A DNA stretch of 64,000 nucleotides from Pseudomonas oryzae. GTDB lineage: Bacteria > Pseudomonadota > Gammaproteobacteria > Pseudomonadales > Pseudomonadaceae. The translations under genes were made by a program, and so were the position numbers. This document shows, piece by piece, positions 40,477 through 49,969 of this stretch (within the stretch, counting starts at the first letter, position 1; the number at the start of each line of letters is the position of its first letter). The notes under the pieces are model-generated. The model was not told the origin of the DNA. It was given only the letters and a program-made list of their open reading frames with translations, and searched no databases. Where the stretch lies: the NCBI RefSeq assembly GCF_900104805.1, contig NZ_LT629751.1, forward strand, positions 2,275,001-2,339,000, written 5' to 3'.

Positions 40477-41682
40477 ATGTCCCTGCCCTCTCCCTGGCGC
40501 GCCGACTTCCCGGCCTTCGCCGCCTTCATCGCCGGCGCCCAGACCTACCTGGACAGCGCCGCCACCGCGCAGAAGCCGCAGATCGTGCTGGATGCCCTGC
40601 TCGACTACTACGTCGGCGGCGCCGCCAACGTGCATCGCGCCCAGCATGCTCCGGGTGAACGCGCGACCCTGGCCTTCGAGGGCGCCCGACAGAAGGTCGC
40701 GCAGTGGCTGAACGCGGACAGCCCCGACGAGATCGTCTTCACCCGCGGCACCACCGAGGGCCTCAACCTGCTGGCCTACGGTCTCGAGCACCTGCTGCGC
40801 GCGGGCGACGAGATCGCCGTCAGCGCCCTCGAGCACCACGCCAATCTGCTGCCCTGGCAGCAGCTGGCGCAGCGCCGCGGCCTCAAGCTGGTGATCCTGC
40901 CGCTGGATGCTGCCGGCGACGTCGACCTGGAGCAGGCCAGCGCGCTGATCGGCCCGCGCACCCGCCTGCTGGCGGTCAGCCAGCTGTCCAACGTGCTCGG
41001 CCGCTGGCAGCCACTGGCGCAACTGCTGGCCCTGGCCCGCGCCCAGGATGCGCTGACCGTGGTCGACGGCGCCCAGGGCGTGGTCCATGGCCGCCACGAC
41101 ATGCAGGCGCTGGGCTGCGACTTCTACCTGTTCTCCGGACACAAGCTGTACGCCCCGGACGGCATCGGCGTGCTCTATGGGCGCCGCCGCGCCCTCGCCC
41201 GCCTGCAGCACTGGCAGTTCGGTGGCGAGATGGTGCAATACGCCGACTACCAGGAGGCCCACTTCCGTCCGCCGCCCCTGGGGTTCGAGGCCGGCACGCC
41301 ACCGATCGCCGCCGCCATCGGCCTGGGCGCCGCGCTGGACTACCTGGGCGCGCAGGACGACGAGGCCATCGCCGGCCACGAGAGCGCCCTGCACCAGCGC
41401 CTGCTCAAGGGGCTGCGCAGCTTCGACGGCCTGCACCTGCTGAGCGAACCGCACACCGCACTGGCCAGCTTCGTGGTCGAAGGCGTGCACAACGCCGACC
41501 TCTCCCATCTGCTCAGCGAGCAGGGCATCGCCGTGCGCGCCGGCCAGCACTGCGCGATGCCGCTGCTGCGCCGCCTCGGCATGCCGGGAGCGGTGCGCGT
41601 GTCACTCGGGCTGTACAGCGACGGCGACGATCTGGAGCGTTTCTTCGCCGCCCTCAATCACGCCCTGGAGCTGCTGCGATGA
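40477..41682 (+). CDS. csdA: Cysteine desulfurase CsdA
   Basis: A 401-residue class V PLP enzyme that takes sulfur from cysteine as a protein persulfide. The start at 40477 follows ACAGGA. The N-terminal DSAATAQKP, the PLP lysine Lys223 (FSGHKLYAPDGIG) and the catalytic Cys359 (RAGQHCAMPLL) are present. Its stop overlaps the csdE start, and tcdA lies next to them, so this is the CsdA-CsdE-TcdA sulfur-transfer group rather than the Suf iron-sulfur operon. Confidence 0.95.
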   Translation: MSLPSPWRADFPAFAAFIAGAQTYLDSAATAQKPQIVLDALLDYYVGGAANVHRAQHAPGERATLAFEGARQKVAQWLNADSPDEIVFTRGTTEGLNLLAYGLEHLLRAGDEIAVSALEHHANLLPWQQLAQRRGLKLVILPLDAAGDVDLEQASALIGPRTRLLAVSQLSNVLGRWQPLAQLLALARAQDALTVVDGAQGVVHGRHDMQALGCDFYLFSGHKLYAPDGIGVLYGRRRALARLQHWQFGGEMVQYADYQEAHFRPPPLGFEAGTPPIAAAIGLGAALDYLGAQDDEAIAGHESALHQRLLKGLRSFDGLHLLSEPHTALASFVVEGVHNADLSHLLSEQGIAVRAGQHCAMPLLRRLGMPGAVRVSLGLYSDGDDLERFFAALNHALELLR

Positions 41683-42095
41683 GCCTGCCGGCCGCCGCCC
41701 GCGAGGCCCTGGACGCCTTCGCCAACTGCCCTGGCTGGGAGCAACGCGCACGCCTGCTGATGCAGTGGGGCGAGCGCCTGGAGCCGCTGACGGAAGAAGA
41801 GCGCTGCGAGAGCAACCGCGTCCATGGCTGCGAGAGCACGGTGTGGCTGGTGCCCGGCCACGCCGGCGCGCACCTGCAGTTTCGCGCCGGCAGCGACGCC
41901 CGCCTGCTGCGCGGCCTGCTCGCCCTGCTGCTGCTGCGGGTCAACGGCCTGAGCGCCGCCGAACTGGCCGAGGTGGACGTGGCCGACTGGTTCGCCCAGC
42001 TCGGCCTGGGGCGCCAGCTGTCGCCTTCGCGCAGCAACGGACTGAATGCGGTGCTCGCGCGGATCCGCGAGCTGGCCGCCGGAATCTCCCTGTAG
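41679..42095 (+). CDS. csdE: Sulfur acceptor CsdE (SufE family)
   Basis: A 138-residue SufE-fold protein that accepts persulfide sulfur from CsdA. The acceptor Cys51 is in RVHGCESTVW, the family motif. The ATG overlaps the csdA TGA (ATGA). Oddly, its TAG stop codon (42093-42095) is formed by the left end of a 57-bp palindromic repeat, so the present C-terminus (ELAAGISL) may have been set by insertion of that element. Confidence 0.94.
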   Translation: MSLPAAAREALDAFANCPGWEQRARLLMQWGERLEPLTEEERCESNRVHGCESTVWLVPGHAGAHLQFRAGSDARLLRGLLALLLLRVNGLSAAELAEVDVADWFAQLGLGRQLSPSRSNGLNAVLARIRELAAGISL

Positions 42096-42148
42096 GGGCG
42101 AATTCATTCGCCTGACGGGACCGCGCTGGCGAATGAATTCGCCCCTAC
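42092..42148. repeat. Perfect 21-bp inverted repeat overlapping the csdE stop
   Basis: The arms are 42092-42112 and 42128-42148, perfectly complementary over 21 bp with a 15-base loop. The left arm starts GTAGGGGCGAATTC and the right arm ends GAATTCGCCCCTAC. It sits between the convergent genes csdE and tcdA and could terminate both. Its GTAGGG...CCCTAC ends are shared with the other palindromes in this window. Confidence 0.9.
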
Positions 42149-42233
42149 CGGAGAGATTGCCCACCATCGGGCGCACGGGGCGTCGGTAGCTGATCGTTGC
42201 GCGAGTCCTCTACCCTACGACCGGCCTGTCCGG

Positions 42234-43049
42234 TTACTCGGCCGACGCCGCCCTGCGCTCCGCCGGGCGCCGCGCGCCGGCTACCAGCTTGTCGACCAGC
42301 CGCGCCGCGGCGACCATGCCGAAGCTGGCGGTGACCATCATCACCGCACCGAAGCCGCCGGCGCAGTCCAGGCGTACCCCCTCGCCGACGAAGCCCTTGG
42401 CCTGGCAGACGCTGCCGTCCGGCTTGGGGTAGCGCAGCTGCTCGCTGGAAAACACGCAGGGCACGCTGTAGGTCCGCCCCGGCGTGCGCGAGAAGCCGTA
42501 GTCGCGGCGCAGGGTCGAGCGCACCTTGGCCGCCAGCGGGTCGTTGAAGGTCTTGTTGAGGTCGGCGACCTGGATCTGGGTCGGATCGATCTGCCCGCCG
42601 GCGCCGCCGGTGGTGACGATCTGGATCTTGCGCCGCTTGCACCAGGCGATCAGCGCCGCCTTGGCCGCCACGCTGTCGATGCAGTCGATCACTCCGTCGA
42701 GCTGCTCGGTGATGCACTCGGCCATGGTCTCGCGAGTGACGAAGTCGGCCACCGCATGCACCGTGCAGTCGGGGTTGATGGCGCGGATGCGCTCGGCCAT
42801 CGCCTCGACCTTGGCGCGACCGATATTGCCGGCATGGGCATGGATCTGCCGGTTGGTGTTGGTCACGCAGACGTCGTCGAGGTCGAACAGCGAGATCTCG
42901 CCGACACCGCTGCGCGCCAGCGCCTCGGCGGCCCAGGAACCGACGCCGCCGATGCCGACCACCGCCACATGGGCCGCGGCCAGGCGCTCGAGTCCCTGGC
43001 GACCATAAAGGCGGGCAATGCCGCCAAAACGCTGCTCGTCGATCTGCAT
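42234..43049 (-). CDS. tcdA: tRNA threonylcarbamoyladenosine dehydratase
   Basis: A 271-residue E1-like (ThiF/MoeB fold) enzyme, also called CsdL, that uses ATP to cyclise t6A37 to ct6A in ANN-decoding tRNAs. The nucleotide site VVGIGGVGSWAAEAL is at residues 30-44. SLFDLDDVCVTNTNRQIHA and the KRRKIQIVTTGGAGGQIDPT region are typical. Adjacency to csdA-csdE fits the known link between these proteins. It is convergent with csdE across a perfect palindrome. Confidence 0.95.
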   Translation of the reverse strand: MQIDEQRFGGIARLYGRQGLERLAAAHVAVVGIGGVGSWAAEALARSGVGEISLFDLDDVCVTNTNRQIHAHAGNIGRAKVEAMAERIRAINPDCTVHAVADFVTRETMAECITEQLDGVIDCIDSVAAKAALIAWCKRRKIQIVTTGGAGGQIDPTQIQVADLNKTFNDPLAAKVRSTLRRDYGFSRTPGRTYSVPCVFSSEQLRYPKPDGSVCQAKGFVGEGVRLDCAGGFGAVMMVTASFGMVAAARLVDKLVAGARRPAERRAASAE

Positions 43050-43075
43050 GACACCCCCGGAAAAATGCGTGGCGC

Positions 43076-43081
43076 ATTATA
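43076..43081 (-). promoter_or_regulatory. Candidate tcdA -10 box
   Basis: A perfect TATAAT on the minus strand, 26 bp before the tcdA ATG. No convincing -35 at 16-18 bp. The 201-bp gap to the divergent ndvB-like gene must hold the promoters of both. Confidence 0.4.
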
Positions 43082-43250
43082 GATTCGCCGCCGACGCACG
43101 CCCAGCGAACCCGCGGCTGCGGTGACTGTCAGATTGGCAGTACGGACAGCCGTGGCGCCCCTGTACAGCCTTCTGGCCACAGAGTAGGATGCGCGCGCGT
43201 CGGCGGCCGCCGGCATTCTCCCCTGTTCCTCTTCCTGGAACCCTGCATAC

Positions 43251-45839
43251 ATGTCTGCTCGCAAATTGGGTCTCAACCTGGTCATGGTCGTGGCCGTGGC
43301 TTCCCTGTTCACCGGCCTGTGGGCCTGGTTCAACCAACCCGTGGAGGCTCCGGACTGGCCCGACCAGATCTCCGGCTTCTCCTACGCCCCGTTCCGCCTG
43401 CACCAGAACCCGCAGGAAGGCGTCTACCCCAGCGAAGACGAGGTGCGCGCCGACCTCGAACTGCTGAGCAGCCACACCGACAACATCCGCACCTACTCGG
43501 TCGACGGCATTCAGGCCGAAATCCCGCGCCTGGCGGAGGAAGCAGGCCTGCGCGTGACCCTGGGGATCTGGCTGACCAACGACGAGGCGGCCAACGAGTC
43601 GCAGATCGAGCGTGGCATCGCGATCGCCAAGCGCGAGCGCAGCGTCGTGCGGGTCGTCGTCGGCAACGAAGCCCTGTTCCGCGAGGAGGTCACGCCCGAG
43701 CAACTGATCGGCTATCTGGATCGCGTGCGCGGTGCGCTCAAGGTACCGGTGACCACCGCCGAGCAGTGGCACATCTGGCAGAAGTATCCGGAGCTGGCCA
43801 GGCACGTCGACCTGATCGCCGCCCACGTCCTGCCCTACTGGGAGTTCGTGCCGCGCGAGGACTCGGTCGACTTCGTCCTCGACCGTGCCCGCGAACTGAA
43901 GAAGATGTTCCCGAAGAAGCCGCTGCTGCTGGGCGAAGTCGGCTGGCCGAGCAACGGCCGTACCCGTGGCGGCGCCGAAGCCAACCAGGCCGACCAGGCC
44001 ATCTACCTGCGCACCCTGGTCAACAAGCTGAACGCCAAGGGCTACAACTACTTCGTCATCGAAGCCTTCGACCAGCCGTGGAAGGCCAGCGACGAAGGCT
44101 CGGTCGGCGCCTACTGGGGCGTCTACAACGCCGACCGCCAGCCCAAGTTCCCGTTCGCCGGGCCGGTGGTGGAAATTCCGCAATGGCGCCTGCTGGCCAC
44201 CGCCTCCGGGGTACTGGCCCTGCTCGCCCTGGCCCTGCTGCTGATCGACGGCAGCGCCATGCGCCAGCGCGGACGCACCTTCCTGACCGTGGTCGCGTTC
44301 CTCGCCGCCACCATGCTGGTGTGGATCGCCTACGACTACAGTCAGCAGTACAGCAACTGGTTCAGTACCCTGGTCGGTGTCCTGCTGGCCATCGGCGCCC
44401 TCGGCGTGATGATCGTGCTGCTCACCGAGGCCCATGAGCTGGCCGAGGCGGTCTGGCTGCAGAAGCGCCGCCGTCCGTTCCCGCCGGTGACCGGCGACAG
44501 CGCCTACCGGCCCAAGGTGTCGATCCACGTGCCCTGCTACAACGAGCCGCCGGAGATGGTCAAGCAGACCCTCAACGCCCTGGCGCGCCTCGACTATCCG
44601 GACTTCGAAGTCCTGGTGATCGACAACAACACCAAGGATCCGGCGGTCTGGCAGCCCGTGGAGGCCCACTGCGCCACCCTCGGCCCGCGCTTCCGCTTCT
44701 TCCACGTCGCGCCGCTGGCCGGCTTCAAGGGCGGCGCCCTCAACTACGCCCTGGAGCGCACCGCGCCGGATGCCGAGGTGGTCGCGGTGATCGACTCCGA
44801 CTACTGCGTCGGCCCCGACTGGCTCAAGCACATGGTGCCGCACTTCGCCGATCCGAAGATCGCCATCGTGCAGTCGCCGCAGGACTACCGCGACGAGCAC
44901 GAGTCGCTGTTCAAGAAGCTCTGCTATGCCGAGTACAAGGGCTTCTTCCACATCGGCATGGTGACCCGTAACGAGCGTGACGCCATCATCCAGCACGGCA
45001 CCATGACCATGACCCGCAAGTCGGTGCTCGACGAGCTGAAGTGGGCCGAGTGGTGCATCACCGAGGACGCCGAGCTGGGCCTGCGGGTGTTCGAGAAGGG
45101 CCTGTCCGCCGCCTACTATGAGAACAGCTACGGCAAGGGCGTGATGCCCGACACCTTCATCGACTTCAAGAAGCAGCGCTTCCGCTGGGCCTACGGCGCC
45201 ATCCAGATCATGAAGCGCCACCTGGGCAGCCTGCTGCTGGGCCGGGACAGCGAACTGACCCGTGGCCAGCGCTACCACTTCGTGGCCGGCTGGCTGCCGT
45301 GGATCGCCGACGGCCTGAACATCTTCTTCACCATCGGCGCCCTGCTGTGGTCGGCGGCGATGATCATCGTGCCGCACCGGGTCGACCCGCCGCTGATGAT
45401 CTTCGCCATCCCGCCGCTGGCGCTGTTCGTGTTCAAGCTGGGCAAGATCCTGTTCCTCTACCGCCGCGCCGTCGGCGTGCGCATGCGCGACGCCTTCGCC
45501 GCTGCCATGGCTGGCCTGGCGCTGTCGCACACCATCGCCAAGGCGGTGCTGTACGGCTTCTTCACCAGCAGCATCCCGTTCTTCCGCACACCGAAGATGC
45601 GCAGCAGCCACGGCCTGATGGTCGCCCTGGCGGAAGCCCGCGAGGAGGTGTTCGTCATGCTGCTGCTGTGGGGCGCCGCCATCGGCATCAGCGTGACCCA
45701 GCCGCTGCCCGGCATGGACGTGTTCTTCTGGGTCACCGTCCTGCTGGTCCAGTCGCTGCCCTACCTGGCCGCGCTGGTGATGGCTCTGCTGTCGTCGCTG
45801 CCCAAGCCCGAGGCGCGGGCGGACGAGGTGCCGGCCTGA
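43251..45839 (+). CDS. ndvB: NdvB-like membrane beta-glucan synthase/transferase (GH17-GT2 fusion)
   Basis: An 862-residue inner-membrane protein. After one N-terminal helix (about 8-27) comes a GH17 domain (about 40-310) with its two catalytic glutamates, Glu140 (VVVGNEALF) and Glu229 (LLGEVGWPSNG); this part should face the periplasm. Three helices (about 310-400) lead to a cytoplasmic GT2 domain with DSDYC, the TEDAELG motif and KKQRFRWAYG. Four to five C-terminal helices follow. The family makes beta-1,3(-1,6) glucans; in P. aeruginosa NdvB makes periplasmic glucans tied to biofilm antibiotic tolerance. As known in P. aeruginosa, dapE lies nearby. Confidence 0.9.
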   Translation: MSARKLGLNLVMVVAVASLFTGLWAWFNQPVEAPDWPDQISGFSYAPFRLHQNPQEGVYPSEDEVRADLELLSSHTDNIRTYSVDGIQAEIPRLAEEAGLRVTLGIWLTNDEAANESQIERGIAIAKRERSVVRVVVGNEALFREEVTPEQLIGYLDRVRGALKVPVTTAEQWHIWQKYPELARHVDLIAAHVLPYWEFVPREDSVDFVLDRARELKKMFPKKPLLLGEVGWPSNGRTRGGAEANQADQAIYLRTLVNKLNAKGYNYFVIEAFDQPWKASDEGSVGAYWGVYNADRQPKFPFAGPVVEIPQWRLLATASGVLALLALALLLIDGSAMRQRGRTFLTVVAFLAATMLVWIAYDYSQQYSNWFSTLVGVLLAIGALGVMIVLLTEAHELAEAVWLQKRRRPFPPVTGDSAYRPKVSIHVPCYNEPPEMVKQTLNALARLDYPDFEVLVIDNNTKDPAVWQPVEAHCATLGPRFRFFHVAPLAGFKGGALNYALERTAPDAEVVAVIDSDYCVGPDWLKHMVPHFADPKIAIVQSPQDYRDEHESLFKKLCYAEYKGFFHIGMVTRNERDAIIQHGTMTMTRKSVLDELKWAEWCITEDAELGLRVFEKGLSAAYYENSYGKGVMPDTFIDFKKQRFRWAYGAIQIMKRHLGSLLLGRDSELTRGQRYHFVAGWLPWIADGLNIFFTIGALLWSAAMIIVPHRVDPPLMIFAIPPLALFVFKLGKILFLYRRAVGVRMRDAFAAAMAGLALSHTIAKAVLYGFFTSSIPFFRTPKMRSSHGLMVALAEAREEVFVMLLLWGAAIGISVTQPLPGMDVFFWVTVLLVQSLPYLAALVMALLSSLPKPEARADEVPA

Positions 45840-45850
45840 TATGTCTACCA

Positions 45851-45892
45851 CCCTCATCAGGGCAGGCAAAAATGCTGCCGCCTTGATGAGGG
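45851..45892 (+). terminator. Bipartite stem-loop just after ndvB
   Basis: CCCTCATCA (45851-45859) pairs with TGATGAGGG (45884-45892), and an inner GGCAG / CTGCC pair (45861-45865, 45875-45879) closes around an A-rich loop. It lies 11 bp past the ndvB stop. There is no T-run after it, so it may be a weak terminator or an mRNA 3'-end stabiliser. Confidence 0.5.
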
Positions 45893-45913
45893 ACTGAGCG
45901 CAGATCTCCCCTG

Positions 45914-45947
45914 CAAAAAAAGAAAGGCTGCCATTCGGCAGCCTTTC
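45914..45947 (-). terminator. Intrinsic terminator after the RTX gene
   Basis: An 11-bp perfect stem GAAAGGCTGCC / GGCAGCCTTTC with a 4-base loop, followed on the minus strand by a seven-T run. It lies 24 bp past the RTX stop codon. Confidence 0.9.
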
Positions 45948-45971
45948 TCGTCTCACGGGGAGCAGCTTATA

Positions 45972-47258
45972 TCAGACCACCACGAAGTCGATTGCCTCGA
46001 GGCTGGGCACGCCGACGGTGGCGATCTGCACTGCTTCGCCAACACCGTTGCCGTCCGCGTCGTAGGAGAGAGTACCGGTGGCGTCATCGAAAATCAGGAA
46101 ATCGTCAGAGTCGAGCGCGGCATCCCCCATCACGAGGTTACCTTCGGCAACCTGGACGGGATTCCCCATCAGATCCGAGAAAGCGGTGAAGACAGTCGAG
46201 TCCAGGGCCAGCAGATCGCTATCCCAGGTGAAATCCTCGACGCTATCGACACCATCGAGAGTGTCGAAGACGAAGATATCGTCGCCAGCACCACCGATCA
46301 GGATGTCGTCACCCTCGGCACCGACCAGGATGTCATCGCCAGCCAGTCCCTCCAACACGTTGTCACCGCTGTTACCGATCAGGAGGTTGTCAGCAGCATT
46401 ACCGGTCGCATCGATATCGAGACCATTGTCGGCAAGGGTAAGGTTTTCGACAGCCTGCAGCTTCTCGAGGCTGTAGGAGAAAGTCGAAACCACGGTATCG
46501 TCGGTCCCTTCGCCAGCCTTCTCCTTGACCTTGTCCTTGGCATTATCGACATAGTAGGTGTCGTTGCCGGCACCGCCGGTCATATTGTCCGCGCCACTCC
46601 CCCCGTTGAGGAGATCGTCGCCAGCACCACCGATGAGGTTGTCCTTGCCGTCCTCGCCGAAGAGCCAGTCATCCCCCGCTCCGCCGGTCACCTTGTCGTT
46701 GCCTGCCCCGGCGTAGACATCATCGTCGCCAGCGCCGGAGGAGATGTTGTCGTTGCCCGCACCAGCGTCGATCAAGTCGAACCCGGCCCCCGCAACGATC
46801 TTGTCGTTGCCGGCACCAGCGTAGATGTCGTTGTCGCCATCGCCGGCAGAGATGTTGTCGTTGCCGGCACCGCCATCCAGCCAGTCATCGCCTGAGCCAG
46901 CGATCAGCTTGTCGTTGCCCGCCCCGCCGATGAGCCAGTCATCGCCACCATTGCCGACCAGGTGGTCATTGCCCTTGCCACCGTCGAGAATGTTGCCGTA
47001 GGTGTCACCCGTCAACTTGTCGCTACCCTTGGAACCGATCACGTCCTCGATGTTGAGCAGGGTATCGCTGCCCTGGCCAGTGGCAGTGCCGGCCGCCAGA
47101 TTGACCTTGACCGCCTTCGAGCTGCCCGAGTAGTCGATCACGTCATAGCCGAGACCGCCGTCGATCAAGTCGTTGCCATTGCCACCGACCAGGTGATCAT
47201 CGAAATCCGTGCCGATCAGTTGCAGACCCTGGGTGCCACCTTTCTTGCTCTTTGCCAT
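45972..47258 (-). CDS. RTX repeat protein with type I secretion tail
   Basis: I start it at 47258 after GGAGG, giving 428 residues. After a short basic N-terminus (AKSKKGGTQG) almost the whole protein consists of Ca2+-binding nonapeptides of the GGxGxDxLx type, about twenty in two blocks (about 15-215 and 285-330). Between them lies the linker VSTFSYSLEKLQAVENLTLA. The C-terminus (IFVFDTLDGVDSVEDF, then TGTLSYDADGNG, EAVQIATV and a hydrophobic end DFVVV) is the usual secretion domain for a type I ABC exporter. No enzyme domain is present and no exporter genes are near. Its GC content looks lower than that of its neighbours, suggesting transfer. Confidence 0.9.
   Translation of the reverse strand: MAKSKKGGTQGLQLIGTDFDDHLVGGNGNDLIDGGLGYDVIDYSGSSKAVKVNLAAGTATGQGSDTLLNIEDVIGSKGSDKLTGDTYGNILDGGKGNDHLVGNGGDDWLIGGAGNDKLIAGSGDDWLDGGAGNDNISAGDGDNDIYAGAGNDKIVAGAGFDLIDAGAGNDNISSGAGDDDVYAGAGNDKVTGGAGDDWLFGEDGKDNLIGGAGDDLLNGGSGADNMTGGAGNDTYYVDNAKDKVKEKAGEGTDDTVVSTFSYSLEKLQAVENLTLADNGLDIDATGNAADNLLIGNSGDNVLEGLAGDDILVGAEGDDILIGGAGDDIFVFDTLDGVDSVEDFTWDSDLLALDSTVFTAFSDLMGNPVQVAEGNLVMGDAALDSDDFLIFDDATGTLSYDADGNGVGEAVQIATVGVPSLEAIDFVVV
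46741..46956 (-). repeat. 108-bp higher-order repeat inside the RTX gene
   Basis: Four nonapeptides form a 36-residue super-unit that occurs twice: GAGNDNIS-AGDGDNDIY-AGAGNDKIV-AGAGFDLID and GAGNDNIS-SGAGDDDVY-AGAGNDKVT-GGAGDDWLF. At DNA level GAGATGTTGTCGTTGCC recurs at 46741 and 46849, 108 bp apart. Repeat ends are approximate. Confidence 0.7.
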
Positions 47259-47461
47259 GAGAACCTCCATTGGGGGTTGAGCTGGTTTGATCTTCCGCAG
47301 GCTACGCAAGCCATGATTTCTTTGATCCCAACCAGCTCTCACAAGTTCGATCGCCCGCGCTCGAAATATCGCAAATGCTCACCGCATCACAGGCCCCGGG
47401 GTCTTGCACGTCGTTGATGGAGCATCCCTCTGGCACGATCAGTCCGGCCGTTTTGCATTAA

Positions 47462-48643
<1,182 letters not shown>

Positions 48644-48646
48644 CCC

Positions 48647-49450
48647 ATGCTCATCTGCCCGATCTGCAGCTCTGCGCTGCACAGCGTCGACAACGGTGTG
48701 CAGTGCGCGCACAACCACCGCTTCGACCGTGCCCGCCAGGGCTACCTGAACCTCTTGCCGGTGCAACACAAGAAGAGCCTCGACCCGGGCGACAACGCCG
48801 CCATGGTCGAGGCGCGCCGGCGCTTTCTCGGTGCCGGCCACTACGCGCCGCTGGCCGCGCGTCTGGCCGCGCTGGCCGTGGCGCACCAGCCGGCGCGCTG
48901 GGTCGACATCGGCTGCGGCGAGGGCTACTACAGCGCGCAGCTGGCCGAGGCCCTGCCCGCTGCCGACGGCTACGCCCTGGACATCTCCCGCGAGGCGGTC
49001 AAGCGCGCCTGCAAGCGCGCGCCGCAGCTGACCTGGATGGTCGCCAGCATGGCCCGCGTGCCACTGGCCAGCGCCTCCTGCGGCCTGCTCGCCAGCGTGT
49101 TCAGCCCGATCGACTGGAATGAGGCTGCGCGCCTGTTGCGCCCTGGCGGCGGCATCCTGCGCCTGGGTCCGGCGCGCATGCACCTCTACGAGCTGCGCCA
49201 GAAGCTCTACGACGAGGTGCGCGACTACATCGACGACAAGCATCTGGCCGACCTGCCGGACAGCCTGAAGCTGGCGGACACCCAGAGCCTGGAGTTCCGC
49301 CTGGTGCTGGACAGCTTCGACACCCGCAGCGACCTGCTGGCGATGACCCCGCACGGCTGGCGGGTCAACGCCGAACGCCGCGAGCGCATCCTCGCCGAAC
49401 CCTTCACGGTCACCGTGTCGGTGCGCTACGACTGGATCGAGCGTCAGTAA
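48647..49450 (+). CDS. rlmA: 23S rRNA (guanine-N1)-methyltransferase (RlmA-like)
   Basis: A 267-residue SAM-dependent methyltransferase. The N-terminal zinc ribbon has Cys4, Cys7, Cys20 and His24 (CPIC, QCAHNH), as in RlmA. NLLPVQHKKSLDPGDNAAMVEARRRFL is the conserved linker, and WVDIGCGEGYYSAQLA is SAM motif I. E. coli RlmA methylates G745 of 23S rRNA; the exact target here is inferred from the family. It starts 3 bp after dapE. Confidence 0.9.
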   Translation: MLICPICSSALHSVDNGVQCAHNHRFDRARQGYLNLLPVQHKKSLDPGDNAAMVEARRRFLGAGHYAPLAARLAALAVAHQPARWVDIGCGEGYYSAQLAEALPAADGYALDISREAVKRACKRAPQLTWMVASMARVPLASASCGLLASVFSPIDWNEAARLLRPGGGILRLGPARMHLYELRQKLYDEVRDYIDDKHLADLPDSLKLADTQSLEFRLVLDSFDTRSDLLAMTPHGWRVNAERRERILAEPFTVTVSVRYDWIERQ

Positions 49451-49503
49451 CCGGCCACGCTATCCTTTTCGCCCTTCCCATCTCCGCATCAGGAATGCCC
49501 GAC

Positions 49504-49875
49504 ATGCGCCAACCGGATATCGAGATCTACCTCAAGGACGCCGAGCTGCCGGCGGTAACCGCCTGGCTGGAGCAGGCCCTGGGCTCCTGCAGCACATGGC
49601 AGGTCCGCGGCCAGACCCACAAGTGTCGGGCGGCCGGTATCCCCGTCACCTGGCTGCCCAGGGCGGTGGGCAAGTGGCACAGCCTGCTGCTGGAAAGCGA
49701 CCAGACGCCCTGGGACGACGACCTCGCCTGCGCCCGGGCTGCCTGCGCCGCGCTCGGCGTGGAGGTGCGCTGCGCCCCGGGCAGCTGGAGCGAGGAGCAG
49801 GGCGAGGAGGATGCCGACCGCTGGCTGAAGGTCACCAGCGAGGGCGTCAGCGAGATCCAGTGGCGCACCGGCTGA
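49504..49875 (+). CDS. Conserved-looking small protein, unknown function
   Basis: A 123-residue soluble acidic protein. I prefer the ATG at 49504, nine bases after AGGA; an ATG three codons upstream (49495) has the site abutting it. It contains TWQVRGQTHKCRAAGIPVTWLP, then KWHSLLLESDQTPWDDD, two Cys in the segment LACARAACAALG, and ends KVTSEGVSEIQWRTG. Codon use matches the neighbours, so it is likely real. I do not recognise a domain. A hairpin terminator follows. Confidence 0.75.
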   Translation: MRQPDIEIYLKDAELPAVTAWLEQALGSCSTWQVRGQTHKCRAAGIPVTWLPRAVGKWHSLLLESDQTPWDDDLACARAACAALGVEVRCAPGSWSEEQGEEDADRWLKVTSEGVSEIQWRTG

Positions 49876-49916
49876 TCCGCCGCGCCCCGTTGTTCCCACC
49901 CCACGAGAGTCACACC

Positions 49917-49947
49917 GCCCTGCCCCCCCCTGAGGCAGGGCTTTCCT
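49917..49947 (+). terminator. Candidate terminator before the RNase gene
   Basis: An 8-bp stem GCCCTGCC / GGCAGGGC with a C-rich 9-base loop, followed by TTTCCT. It lies between the 123-residue gene and the CSD-RNase gene and would separate their transcription; the stem ends 28 bp before the RNase ATG. Confidence 0.6.
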
Positions 49948-49969
49948 GTTCGACGAGGCAAACCCGACG

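Noticed and set aside
45851..45892. Stem-loop after ndvB as a riboswitch or small RNA
   Set aside because: It is a simple nested hairpin with an A-rich loop right after a stop codon; nothing in it matches a known riboswitch, and it fits a 3'-end structure better.
47425..47460. Possible sigma-54 promoter upstream of dapE (TGGCACG seen near 47430)
   Set aside because: The partner TTGC is not at the required spacing from the TGGCAC; the bases there read GTCCG, so the pair does not fit the consensus.
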